Assembly: GCF_901709675.1 (NCBI RefSeq)
Contig: NC_051092.1
Location: 996,491 to 1,060,490, forward strand
Length of the DNA: 64,000 nucleotides
Direction of reading: 5' to 3'
DNA from: Syngnathus acus
Lineage: Eukaryota > Chordata > Actinopteri > Syngnathiformes > Syngnathidae
The notes below the pieces were generated by a model. The model was not told the origin of the DNA and searched no databases. It saw only the letters and a list, made by a program, of their open reading frames with translations. The position numbers were made by a program, and so were the translations under genes. Shown here piece after piece: positions 48,002 to 61,231 of the stretch (positions are counted from its first letter, which is position 1; every line of letters begins with the position of its first letter).

Positions 48002-51000
48002 GTGAGTTTTATTTCAGCTCCTTAATCAAAAGGAATGATACAGCGGCGATAGTTGCTCCGACGTATTTGGTTGTTTGTGTTTTTCTACGAGTTGGGAGCG
48101 CGCTGTCGTGTTTTTTTTTTTTTTTTTTGGAGGGGGGGGGGGGGGGGTATCTGGGATGGTGGCTTTGATAAATTGGGCTTTCTATTTAATTGGGCTGTTG
48201 GCGAGTCTTTGCTATGGAAGGAGGCGTCGTGTGCCAAAAGAAAGAACGCTGGATCAGCCAGGAGAGCTTTTCAATTTACTGCCAGCACAATTGTGTCGAA
48301 CGGCTGTCGCGCTCCGGCAACGCTATTAGTTTAAACCTACATTTATGCAAATGACATGTTGGTGACTTACAGGCTTGTGAATCGAAGTGCAACAGTGTGC
48401 GATTTGGATTCCTCAAGTGAAGCTCTCATTTCCCCCCCCCCCCGAATTGAACACTCAATTACATTTCTTCCTTCTCGTTTCGCTTTAAATTGTCTCCCAC
48501 GGTCGATTGTATATTTTTCAAGTTTTTACCTTCACAGAGGAGGAGGTTCGGACTGATGAATGTTCTGATGTCAATCAAAAGAGAACCACGTATTTCACAA
48601 ACAAACCGCTAGATGGCGGTGGAGTGCAGGATAACCAAGCTGATTAAACTCCCATTAGTCTCTTCGTCAAAGTCGCCAATTGTCCAATAATGATGTTACT
48701 GCATTGTGGGAGAAGGAACGCACCTAATCACTCCATTTAGCTAAATGTATTCCCCCAATACTGTGAAATACGCACACATTGCAGGGTCGTGGCTGCATGT
48801 GAACTCTATATTATAGGCACAGCTCCCTCCGCATGGCTTCCTCGAAGCCATTAATCATAAGTGAATTATCTGTACATGAGTGCATGTTTAGATTAGTTTG
48901 AATGCATCATTGCTTGGAAAAAAAAATCGTTAACTTTATTTCAGAAGATATTTACCTATTTATTCATTTGAAACTCGACAATTCTCTATTGTAGCAGGGA
49001 GAAGCAAATAAATCACAAAACCGTTTAAAAAATATGGATACAGAGAAATATTAACCAAAAAATCCCAAACGCCCCAATCGTTCACCCTTATGCATATATT
49101 TATTTAACAATGTTTAATTGGATGCACAATTTGCTGAACAATTATATTCCATATTCATGTTTTTTACGGTAATGAATTTTCGGTGGTGTTGCAGTTTGCT
49201 GGAAACTGCTTTAATGAGAGCAAGACATTTCCCTCAGGTGTGTGTTTGTGTGTGTGTGTACATGCTGAACAAGAAAAACAAGCTATTGTTAAGAAGAACC
49301 TACAAGGACAAAATAAGCAGAGCAAACGTTTTGTTTCTGCTTTGCAGTCTAATAAAAGCCATGCACTGGAAATCCTTCTTTTAATCAATATGTGACACTA
49401 TTGCTGAGGGGTGAGCATCTGAGACGATGGAGGCTTGACATTTCACCAAGTATGCTCTTTGTTGTATTTTCATATTTTCAGGGTTGATTAGAAATTATGG
49501 AAAGTTAATGTGACATTTTAACGATTAATTAGGAATAACCACAAGTGTTCCGCTTTATTCGTGTATATGCCAAGGATTGTCTGGTGGAGTTGCCGTGTGG
49601 ATAATGATGCATAATGTCAAATTTGCAAGGTCAACTCACTTTAAAGCGCTCTGCACTATGAATGGTGTTTTTGAACACCTCAACATATATTGTTATAATT
49701 CAAGTCAGACTCGAACTTGGTTGTTTTGTGCTGTTTGGTTCTCGTCTGTCAAAACAGCTCCGAAGCAACAGCTCCGATGACCTTTATTCCGCGAATTAAG
49801 CCATTTTTCTGTTCGCCGCTGACTGATAGCTCTTATAATTTCAGCAAAAAGCGCATTGAACGTTGGGCAAACACCCCGGAGCCATAACAAGTGCATTAAG
49901 AGAACTTAATGAAATACATGGCGGTTGGGCCTGCACTTTGTTTTGTTCGCCGAAGCTGTGGCATTTCCATGTTTGTGAGGAGGGAGGGGAAAGAAAAGAC
50001 AGCATGTAGCCTGTTGTATACAATAAACAAAAGAAGGCCTGACTAATATGGATTTTTAAGGCCCATTAAGGCAGATTCTGCAAAATGAAATTCCGATTAC
50101 CGATTACTTGCAAAAATCGGCAAAAATGTGCCAATTTTTGGCAGATTTTTTTTTGGGGTGTATTGGAATGTCACTTTTGTACTCTGAATCAGAATCCAAT
50201 AGTGATACTTGGACAGCTAAATCTTTGTATTAATGGTCGCCTTTTTAAAAAGTTCCCCAAGATATCCCGATCCAATATGTAAAGTTGTCTGTCGGCCTGT
50301 GCTGTAGTTAAGAAATCGTATCCTTTGTGCAGAAAATACAATACATATTATCTTTTATTAACAGCAGTCAGTCAAAGTCCAAAATGATGATAGATTGCCG
50401 AAGCGCCCCGCGATTCAGCTGCACGGCACAGACATTGTCCGACCTCAGCGATTTAAATTCAGCTTCGTTAGCTGTCTCACCGAGCGTGTCTGCATCTGAT
50501 TACGCTTGCGAGCATTTAATTAATAATTGGACAATTGCCGACGGTCACGTTGGTCAGCCCGGCGCTCTGCGGAGAAACAGATTGCCTCGCTCTGATATGC
50601 AAGCGAAGAGCACAAATGGCCAACGCGGGCTGATTTTAGAGATAAGGGAGCTCCGGTGTGGCGCCCAAAGTGAACCCGCCTGCAGGGGTGGAATGTCTGA
50701 ACAGATGAATGAACTCATTAGTTTTCACTCTTGTTTAAAGACAATCATGTCCCTTGTGAGATTGCGCTGGAATTTCTGGACATGCAAGCGTCACTGCTGC
50801 CATGAAGCTTTTTCGCAGTCTCGTATGTTCAGTTGAAAATCCCACGCAACATCCGTTTCCCAGCACGGGGTGTCGGAATGAGCTGCGACAGAAGCCTCGG
50901 CCGGCGCACGCGTCTGGGATGTGTTGTGCTTTGTCGATAAGGCTATCATTCATCGTTAGGCCTGAGACAGCAAAAATCCTCTCGCCATCATCATCATCAG

Positions 51001-53185
51001 GATTTCGACGCCCAGTTCCCCTCTTGCTTGCGCATCTGCAGATCAGATAAGCAGGCTTTTATCACTAATTATAGAGGAGTTAAAACATGTAATCCACTTG
51101 GCTAATTGATTTCCACTGTGGTCTCCAAAGTCTGGCCAGGGGACAGCTTGCGGCCGGCAGCTTGTTTTTGTTGTCCCTGTAGAATGTTCGAGCAATACAA
51201 TGAAACGTCGCCCCCTTTTGGCCATTTTAAAAGAGCTAATACGGGCTCATTAAATCAGCCTGTCGATGAATCGTTTTGGCCCCAATTAGAACATTCCTAA
51301 ATGTCCTACTGAAACAATTTCATCACTGTACAATAAAACAAATCTAAAACATAATGAGACTTTATTGCATTTAACAAGGTAGGCTACTCCTTAAGAATTG
51401 TATTTTTTGCACGATTTGGAGATTCAACTTTGGTTGATGTGCACCATTTTGGCCTGCCTTTAATATTCTAGCAATCTCACGCAGCTAACCAAAATATTAG
51501 CCACAACTCACTATGATGCTCTTGGAAATGCATCCACACTAAGCCAATTATGTCAAGGTCCTAATGATGTGCCGATGTCAATTCCAACTGAGCTTTAATT
51601 ATCTTTCCAAAGGCCGAAGCTTTCATCATTTGTATTGGATTTTATTTGATGTGGCTATTCTGCTAAAAAAAACACACACTGACCGCTTGATTATATTTGA
51701 CAACATAAAAAGGTTAACAAGAGGCCTAACAATGTTCTCCGGAAAAAAAAAAAATCCCTGCTAAACAATGACCTCTTTTCCCAGCATCCAACAGCGGTGA
51801 AGATTCGTCAAGGTCCTAAATTAACGTCTCACCGCCTAACCCTTATCATCAAACATTATTTAATGAATATTGAATAATTTATCAGGCAAGCTAACAAAAG
51901 AGTCTCGAAAGGTGAGGATGAACTATAGGAGCTGGCTTGATCAGGTTTTAAAGCTCATCTGATGAAATGTTTCATTAACATGCAAAGCTGACCTGAGCGT
52001 GAACTACTTGCTGTCACGTGATCATGATGTCTGTAATTAGACTTTATATTTGATACCGGTAGCGTGATGAATGCTTAGCGTGACAGGCAGAAGACGAGTC
52101 ATGTTGCTGAACCAAATTCTGAATACTTTTTAGAGTGGTGGAAAAGGAATATATGAAGAGATATAAAAAGAAGAAATGCGTCATGCTGACTCACTGCGTG
52201 GCGCAAGTGTGGCTTTTTTGCAAGCATCCTCAGATTAAGCTATAAAGGGAAACCCAATATAGATTTGCCGAGATTCACCCTCGTAGCTTGAACTCAAAAG
52301 TTGTTGATCTTAAATCCAAAGGAAACAATGCTGCCATCTACAGGGATGAACTTGTAATGACATAGACAAAGCTAGAAAAAAACGATTCTGTCTGTGCCTT
52401 TCTGTTGACTACTACAAATGTCAACGTGACTGAATAAATGACATTAAAATCGACCTTGATTAAATGGACCTGCTGCAATAATATTACATGACTTATAAAA
52501 ACAAAACAAAAAAATTGAAAAAAATAGGCCACTTTTGCAAACGCTCTCATAACTTTTCACATTTCTTCTTTTCTATCGGAATTGGCATCATCCTAAAAAA
52601 GAATCCATATTGCTTGTTTGACGCAGCTCTCAGTGGCTGTCGATAAAACACAAACAAACAAGGTAGAATTGTGATCCATCATAATGTGTCTTTCTTTGGA
52701 TTTGACTACAAATGGAAGACGCAGGCAGGCACACTGCTGCATTATCATTGCTATGTAGCATTGTATCAATGGCCTCTCCTCTTCCATCAGTGCCAGCAAG
52801 TCAACTCTGGCCCATTTCCAAAGTCCATTGAGGGATTTCCGGGTTATCATGGAGGCAATTTTAGCCCAATGACACAAAGCTGTCGCATGCTCTTATTCCT
52901 CAGCCTCGCGTGTGATCAATGGGCAACTGTCAGGACGGTGAAGGGAGCTCACATTAAAGCACATCCGGAGTTTGGATGCGGAATAACTGCCCACTCGACA
53001 CGGGTGGGGGGGGGGGGGGGGCCCTTTTGAATAATCCAGCAGCGTGTCGCAGCTCCTTTGGCCCCACGCTGGCAACGCTTGTGCACTCGGAGCCGTTCAA
53101 GGCACTCAGGACATGACGGAGCCGCCATTAGATCATGTCTGCAACCCGCCATGGTGTTTTTATGTGTCCGTCACATGTAGTCATG

Positions 53186-53340
53186 AAAAAGTCTACACAC
53201 CCCTTTTGTGACAGAAGCCAGATGAATATTTTTTTTTTTTCTCACCATTCATGTGACCTATAGCCTGTGAAATGTTTTGGACTGGCCGATTTCAAAATAA
53301 ACAACTCAGTGGTTGCTTAAGTGTGCACACCCTTGTTTAT
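53186..53340. mobile_element. Possible dispersed repeat of transposon origin
   Basis: The segment opens with AAAAAGTCTACACACCCC and closes with AAGTGTGCACACCCTTG, motifs that recall a dispersed fish repeat. The two ends are in the same orientation and no target duplication was found. The family is not assigned. Confidence 0.3.
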
Positions 53341-54511
53341 GTAAAAAAACTATAAATGGACATGAGCGCCCTCCCCTCTTATTCATTTGAAAATGTTTTG
53401 AAATCAATCAAAGAAAGCGAGCTCTATAAGGCCCACCTTATTTTGCAGCTTGTTCTTTCACGACAGTTTCTAATATTCCATCTCTCACTCGCATAGCCGC
53501 ACTGAACCAAAATATAACCTTTTGCTTTTGCATCCGGTTTTCACAAGCTGAGCTCTTTTTCTGTGTACCAAGAAATGGCTATTTTCTTGCAAGTATTGTT
53601 CAGTTCTTTCTAAATTTTAAAAGGTCACTTTGGTAGCCTCAGGCACATCTGTACAATAAATCATGCTGTCTATATAATTAGCCCCTTCAAATGGTAGTCG
53701 TATGACGTGGATGGAAAATCTTAGCAAAACGATTGTTGATTTATATGCGAGTCACTTAAGCCTTTTGTGTTCATGTTCAGGTGATGGTGGTTTGACAGCA
53801 CTTAGCCGGCAACATTTTTCGGGCCGTCACACTCGTAAAGCTTATGAAATGAATACCTGTCTGACAGTGTGAATTAGATCTGTGCATTAACTATAAAGTC
53901 GACATTATTGTTAGGAGTTGAATGCTGTGAATTGCCCTGATGATTAAAAGTAGTTTTTTAATATTTCGGTCTGTCATGTCTGTGATTGGCCACGCACGCA
54001 GTCTGAACGGAGTTGAATTGAGCTGTTATCTTCTGCTCATTTTGAAAATATATATTCTGACTAAGTAGGCGTATTTTTGTTCAAGAGGACTGAAGGACAT
54101 TTAAAAGGTCACGGTGGCAAAATTGGACGTAGAACTTTTAATGCTAATGCATCTGATTTAACTTTCATTTCATCATGTGCGATATGGAGAATATTTTTAG
54201 ATTCAGTGACCATGCCAAGCCATTCCAAAAAAGTCCACGTGCTACACGAGCAGTGAAATGAAGCAACATGTGAGGAATGTGGTTCTCTTTAATTAAGTAA
54301 AAGTTATTTTTAACTTGTGAAAATATTGGAAAACCTGGATAGGGACATTCTATATTCGCTTCATACATTTTGTGGCATGTTTGTTCGACGGTGGAAGTGA
54401 TTGATGGGAGATGTGTCCTAAAACTTTTATTCTCTTCCCACATATTTTTACATCTCGAAACAAACCGAGTTTCTCCTTTTGAGCTCTGAAGGGTTTTCAT
54501 GTGCACCTAAC

Positions 54512-54544
54512 GCAGCCATGCGTGCAGCCATGCGTGCAGCCATG
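54512..54544. repeat. Three-copy 12-bp tandem repeat
   Basis: The unit GCAGCCATGCGT is repeated just under three times. It is a minor tandem repeat with no apparent function. Confidence 0.85.
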
Positions 54545-57500
54545 GAGCTTTTCCTCTCTCTTCTTCACACACCGCTTACCAGGCGACATTTGGCTCGAGT
54601 TTCTCACCGCCTTGCGTCTCACATCTTGGACACTGACACGAAATAAATGAAGACGCGCAGAAGAAGACGCAGGGTTCAGAGTTTGACGGCTGCGTAGCTG
54701 AGGTGGGAAAGCACTGGGGTGTAAAATTGCCCCGACAGTCGCGGCGCTGTTGTTTCAGCATCTCATTGTGAAGGGCGACACCACTTGCCTGTTCACTGTC
54801 TTCTCGTCCTCCGACTTCTCTTTGTCATACTGCAGATGACCGTGGTTCAAGTCTTATATATGGGCATATTTATATTTTCTTGATGTCTGAAGTGCATTCT
54901 GAAATACTGGATATTTTATTTGCTTGAATTGCAAGGCAAAGCAAAACACCCACTATTTTTTTTTTTTAAGTAAAAACAACCTTTGTGAGCCTTTGCATAT
55001 ATTAAATGGGAACATATTATTGAAAAGTGACATTTTAATTGCCTCTTTATAAACAATTGCGATTCCGGTGTCCCTGCGCACCCATCAAGTGTGAAATTAA
55101 ACATCCAAATAGATTTGTTGTCTGCCGATTTCTGAAAATGTGTCAGTAGGCGAGCCATTCTACAAAAAAAAAAAAAAAAAGGCAAATATGCATAATGGCT
55201 ATATTGTTAGCTAGCGGAGATTGACGTGGCAGCTTTAGAGTGCCTTGTTGTTCGCTATGAGTGCACGCGGAGAACACGAAAGGAGTCATAAAAACATTGA
55301 TGAATGCCCCCCAGGAAGTTTTCCCAATTTTGGAGGCAGTTTATTGCTGAGATTTCCTGTAATCATTTTGTCTGTGCTCAGTTTTCATTCTGCTCAATAT
55401 TTGATGGCGGTGTTTATTTGTATTTGTGTTTTGATCAACTGAGCAAATGTTTGCTGCCCTAATCCATCGTGTGGCTGAAAACATATTCACAAAACAAACT
55501 TTAAGAGGAGGTTCCAACATTTCCTCTCAAGCAATTTCTCACCCCTGTTGGAGACTGCCTGAGAGCGAATAGGATGGTGTTTGTCTCCTCACGAAGCCTT
55601 TGCAGTGAAAGAAATAAAATAAACGAGCACCGGCTCCCTCCAATGGGCTGTGTCTGGCGTCGGCCTGCCTTGCCTGCCCTGCAGTGAGGCAAGGTTATTC
55701 ACATGAAAGATGGTGTTGAGATTAGTGAGCCCTGCCTTGGCTCGCGCCGATGTCCAGCAACACCGCGCTGTGTGATTTATGAGAGTCGTGATAACTGCGC
55801 TGGCCGCATGAATAAACCATGTGGCCGGAATTAAGCTCCTGTTAAACGGCGCGCAGCACTTTCCCGGGAGCCTCGGCGTCCGAGCGGGACTCCCCGTCAG
55901 GAAAGTTGTGCTGTTGTCTTATGGCACTTTCATTAGGCCGCTTATTGATGGCAGGCAGTGGAATCTTCTCTCAGCAACCTACAAATTGCACATAATGAAT
56001 GACTTTGAAGTTGAAGTTGGATTGCATTAGGTCTGGGAATGATTACACGGTTGTCTGAGGGGAAAGAGATGGGAAAAATAGAATGCTCGGAAGTTGACCA
56101 CAATGACAACTGCAGCGTTTGGTTCATTTTCACCCCACTCATGAATTGATTGCTGTTTAAACTGTCAAATTGCAGCCAGAACATTTTTGGGAAGTTGAGC
56201 TTCAGTCATGTAGACGTTACACAATGGCACTACTTGTGCATGTAACATACATTTCTAGAAGTCTAAAATAAGGGCAGTGTAGTTTTTAAATATACTTTGG
56301 TGCAAATAAAACGATAACTGATTTATTTGATTAATCGATGGAATAACGCTTCTAAAAATATTCAATAGGGACAATGTCACTTTCCGACCACTGTGACCTA
56401 TTTGCACAAATTCTTGTCTGCAGTCACTTAATTAGCACAACAATGCTTTCCTCGGCAAAGTGGAGAATGATTCCCTCCCCGGTGAAATTTCAGCAAGGAT
56501 TTGTACGTATAAAATAACAACAGGGCCGTTAAACGCATTGTTTTTCTCAGCTGGTAGCAGAAAGGAAGGCGAGAGTTCACTTTGTAGTTGCGTTGCCTTA
56601 TTTGTGACATAGGCGCGTGTCATTGCCTCCTCCCAGCCTCTAACACATCAGACACACGTACGGCGCAGATGCAAAGGGAAGCGCCGCAGCCTCGCTAATG
56701 AGCCCTGACTCTTAATGACATCCTCCGCCGCTTTGCCTCTACCTCACATATGCACAAGAGCGCCAGCCGGCCGGCCAGCCAGCCAAGCTCTGATCTCATT
56801 GGCACACCACCCTGCCTGCTTACACCTGTAACCTTTGGATCAGTCCACATTTGGCTGCTCGGGAATCCATCAGCGGTGATTAGCAAACAGATTGAGCAGC
56901 GGGATGAATTCTCATAAAAAATGGATGTCGGCGCTCGGCTCACATTTAGACGATTGAACAAAGACGTGATGCACCTCGCTGATCAGGAATTCTCTCTGTG
57001 GCTCTTCACAAGATTGCAGCGCCACCTGATTTCTCTTTCTCTCCCCCTCTCTCGACTTGCTTATGTACCATTTTAAATAAACGACCAGCGGTGAGATGAA
57101 CCTGGGATACGGTGAGAGAGCCAAAGATAGGACGTGGCCCTCGGTGTGATGAGAGGCGGATTGCAAAGGCTGGTCAGCCAGGGGACACGGCGCTTAATTG
57201 CATTGCACTTTAATAAGTCACACGCTCTGATCACGCAGATGTCTCTGCTGATAAGAACTACAAGGGACATAGGGGGCGCCGCCTCATCGGTGTCAGGTGG
57301 AAGTCCGCCAGTGCCCTGTCGAGACTCCCGGATGCTTGTCCTCTTGTACTCCATCGTACATGAAGCGTCGCTCCATTCCGCAGAACTCAATTGTATTGCA
57401 CAGTGTGCGGACTTCCGCAACTCATTTTGCCGCAATTCCAAATGCAAATTGTACGTGTTGTAAATGGCGGTACAATTGCACAGACATTCAAAACGCAAGG

Positions 57501-58654
57501 CGATTCATTCGATAATCAATTTGTTGCCGATTTAATCGATTACATTTTTTTCGATTCGAAATTGAAGCGATGAGAATTGCGAAGATCTGAATTCCATGCA
57601 AGGCATTGCTGTAGTTTGCTGCGCCTACTTAGCCCTTGTTGATCTGATCAAAGCGCCTTATCCAAAACGGTTAGTTGATTGGCCATTAGTCATCCTCGGC
57701 CGTCGTGGCTAACAGTGGCTAAGTCAACACGTCGACTAATTGGCGCGACCCAAAGTTGGTTGGTGTGCGAGTGTGGTTTGTTGACTAACGCGTTCAAGTT
57801 CTCTCTCGAGTTCAACTGCAGTGCTTGGTGTTTTTATTCAACTGTTTTGATCCAACGCAGAAACATTTTCACCGTCTCATCATCGGAGATAAAAGAATTC
57901 CAAAATGGGGAACAAAAATCTCCATTGTGGTAATAAATTCTCGAGAGGAGATTTACTTTGATGGAACGTGCATGTCTGATGTGTAAACCGAAGCAAAATG
58001 TCTTTATCAATGCTGAGAAAGAAAACGATTCATCCTTAGTTCAATGAAACTCTGTTTGGGGGAAAAAATAAATAAATACACAAAGCAGTTAGGGATCGTA
58101 TAAATTGAAATCTTTGGGCTTCAATTGTAAATTGTGAATCGCTTTCATGGCTCACTGCCTCCTTGATTGACTATGGGGGAAATTGATCACTTAATTTATT
58201 ACTTAATTGGTCTTTTTTTTTGGTCTAAATTTCTGCTATTGGCTAGCGACCAGTCCAGGGTGTGTACCCAACTTCTCGCCCATAGTCTAGTCTCGGCTCA
58301 CCTGCAATGAGGAAACACATTATACATGGATCGATCTAAAAGACTCATTGATGATCATAACGATTAATTGATCATTGATTAATTGTCAATTTGTTGTTGC
58401 ACTTAAATGCTACTGACTTGAAAGAAACGGTAGCGATCTGTTGGAACAATGTTGTTCGTGGCATTTCCATTTATAGTCACCAAGCTGTTCCATCAGTGCA
58501 GCCGTACTAAATTGATTGCAAGCCAACAAAATAGGGTGCGGAATCACCCATATGGTTGTATTTACATATTTGTCCATCTGCCATTCCAGCCATCTATCTT
58601 TCTATTTTTCTTGTGAGCTAATTTAATGCCCACTCCAATATCGTTAACTGCAAA

Positions 58655-58776
58655 ATATCTATTTTTTTTTTAAAAAGTGAAGATCATTTTAGTATTGACA
58701 CAAGAAGTTGATGCATACTTTGTCATAAAATGATGTGGCGGACCGTATCTGACCCCCGGGCCTTGGGTTTGACACA
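58655..58776. mobile_element. Truncated hAT-type repeat (right end)
   Basis: The run from about 58655 (TCTATTTTTTTTTTAAAAAG) through CATAAAATGATGTGGCGG to GGGTTTGACACAAC matches the right half of the elements at 1372-1659 and 59952-61231. Confidence 0.65.
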
Positions 58777-60153
58777 ACCACGTTCAGTATCACGTGGCAT
58801 CAGGGGACCAAAACGCTTAGTGACAGACAGCATATTGTTTCGTCCGGCAGTAAAAATTTGAATTGATTATTAAAATACAGTATATTGCATATCATATTCA
58901 AATAGGTTACTTTCCTTTGTTGGCAGGTCATCAGCGAGACAAAGATATGTTAAACGGGCTTATTAGGGAGGCTAATGGAGTGTCTCTTCCTGGCAAAAGA
59001 AAAAACACTGAATTATTCATGCAGCCAAGCCACAAAGTAGTCATATTGTGTTTTTGAAAAATTTCAAAAGTGCCCTCTGACCTCATGGTGGAATCATGAA
59101 GCGCTAGTGCATTTTAACGCCACGTGCTGCGAGCCCAGTGTAAGCTTTGTTAATGAGAGCAGATCATTTGGTCACACGGCGGCCGAGCGGCGTGCGAGCG
59201 TTTTGAAGTGTGAACCGACTTCATTGTGGCTGCCCCTCTTGATTTAATGCAGCCTTTTTATTTCTTTAGCAAAGCGCTGAAAAGCAGGTAGGAGGCACAT
59301 AGTAAAATGAAAGGAAAAGTGCAATTGGACGCAGAGGCTGCACCGAATAAATTGGCCTTTTAAGAGCAGCTTATGTGAATTATACCCCCATGGAAATTCT
59401 CGTTCCCGTAACAAATGCGTACGCGAGCGTGTGTTGTGTCTTGTGTGTGTGTGTCATCATAAACTCATTAGTTTTCTTCTTGCCAACAGATCTGTGACCT
59501 GTCATCACTTCTCCCAGAGAGTGTGCGTCTGAACACAACACAAAGAGGCTTCAGAGAATCCCGAGCGCCGCCACCGCCGCTTCTCTGCGCTCTACACAAC
59601 TGTTACTACGAGGTGTCTCGTGTCTTTTGCTATTCGCGGATGTGTTCTTGTCACTTCAAAGGTTCTAATAACTTTGCGTGTAGCTACCATTCATAATAAG
59701 CGGACTCACTACTCGAATTTTAGTCTGCAAACTTTCCTCCATATCCGCAATGTTATTAGAACCTTGTCATACACGGGTGGACGGTCCCAACAAATTTTGA
59801 TGAGAATGTCCAAGCCACATTGAACCTTAATGATAGCAGTAAAAAAAATGAGTTGACTTTTTTTTCTTTTCTTCTCCTTCTTCTTCAGGGTGGGGATCAT
59901 TTTTAATTCATTTTAGAAAAAATTGTTTTTCCACATAGATATGACTTAGATCAGGGGTATCCAACTCATTTTTGTCACGGGCCGCATTGTAGTCCCTCGG
60001 AGGGCCATTAAGACTGTCAACGTCTTTTACAGACATACAGTATAGGCCAGTGGTCCCCAACCTTTTTTGCACCACGGACCGGTTACGTGTCAGAAATATT
60101 TTCGCGGACCGGCCTTTATATAAATAAATATATTTATATATTTATTATTTAAA

Positions 60154-60158
<5 letters not shown>

Positions 60159-60201
<43 letters not shown>
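60159..60201. repeat. TA dinucleotide microsatellite
   Basis: More than twenty TA units in the nested hAT element. The tract is likely length-variable. Confidence 0.85.
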
Positions 60202-60202
<1 letters not shown>

Positions 60203-60352
60203 CTAGGATGAAATAAAATGATACGACTGGCATAAAACCAAATATAAACCATATAAAAATAAAACGTTGAATTAATGGGAGCACCGAGCTCTTTTGTCAG
60301 AAATGAGCCGTTCCCATCTAGGCGTAATCTGAGACAATGACACCCGAAGTGG

Positions 60353-60637
60353 TTAAGGTTTGTCTTTAAATGCAGGATGCTTGGTCTCCATGTGCCAAAG
60401 CAGGTTTGAAGGCTTCATTGCCTCGTTAGCTAGCCTTTCGCCACATATGCGGAGTGCACTTGGCGCGTCAGAGTCACCTGTGGCGATAAATCCATATTTT
60501 CAGTAGGACTCCAGAAATGTTCTTTTAAATGCAGCTTTCCTTTTCTTAGAAGTCGTAGCCTCTTCTTCTTCAGTGTCCTCATTGGACGTTTTTCCCTTTC
60601 CGAAGAAGCTTTCCAAACTTCTCTGTTTCTTGCTCAT
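60353..60637 (-). pseudogene. Fragment of a hAT transposase N-terminus
   Basis: On the minus strand a 95-codon frame starts MSKKQRSLESFFGKGK. It has an acidic/basic linker and ends in a zinc-finger-like segment, GERLANEAMKPSNLLWHM followed by ETKHPAFKDKP. That segment is typical of hAT/Charlie-type transposases and of host genes derived from them (ZBED5/SCAND3 type). An in-frame TGA stands at codon 46. The expected second finger Cys is not seen, and the catalytic core is absent. The matching end repeats show it belongs to the surrounding element. Confidence 0.75.
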
Positions 60638-61231
60638 TTTTGCTTGCCTCGCGGGCTTGACTGTGGTGACATGTCACGTGACCGAGACGAGCGCCCTGTG
60701 TCAAGAGTCCTTATTTTTCAGATGCACCGACAGATGTAATTGGGAGAGATTCGCCAAATGTTTTTATATTTTTCAAAATAAATTCGTACTCATTTTTGCT
60801 AGCTTTGCGGGCTCGACTGGGGAAACATGTCACGTGACCGGGACGAGCGTCTTAACATGAATGAATTGATCGTCAATGAAAAAAAAAAAAAAATATATAT
60901 ATATAGTATATATATATAGTATATATTTTTTTTTTCCCTGTGCGGCTTGGCGGCCCGGTACCAAGTGACCCACGGACCGGTACCGCTCCGCGGCCCGGTG
61001 GTTGGGGACCACTGGTATAGGCTACACAACAAACTGATAACTAGTTTTGAAATCGGAGACTAGTAAAAACGGTTCAAATATTTTTAAAATATGAATGGCA
61101 TTAAACAAAACTAGCAACATCTCTATTTTTTTTAAAGTGAAGACCATTTGCAATTTTAGTCATGACACAAAGTCGATGCAAAATTTGTCTTCTCGGGCCA
61201 CGTAAAATGATGCGGTGGGCCTCGAGTTTGA

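Larger units (their letters stand above)
60048..61014. mobile_element. hAT (Charlie-like) transposon remnant, nested
   Basis: The 967-bp insertion has perfect 15-bp terminal inverted repeats (CAGTGGTCCCCAACC and GGTTGGGGACCACTG). A perfect 8-bp target duplication, GTATAGGC, lies at 60040-60047 and 61015-61022. Subterminal CGGACCGG motifs occur at both ends. It contains a long TA microsatellite (about 60159-60201), an A/TA tract (about 60880-60930), and on the minus strand the N-terminal part of a hAT transposase (60353-60637). It is no longer autonomous. Confidence 0.9.
59952..61231. mobile_element. hAT-type repeat interrupted by a second hAT element
   Basis: The left part (59952-60047, starting CAGGGGTATCCAAC) and the right part (61023 to about 61231, ending GAGTTTG) together correspond to the element at 1372-1659. 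The join falls exactly at GTATAGGC, which is single in the reference copy and doubled here around the inner insertion. The right end lacks the last few TIR bases, and the outer target duplication is blurred. Confidence 0.8.

Noticed and set aside
50327-50836. Longest open frame in the MEGF11-side region (169 codons, + strand)
   Set aside because: No domain or family similarity, low-complexity composition, no promoter or splice context; lengths like this occur by chance in GC-balanced stretches.
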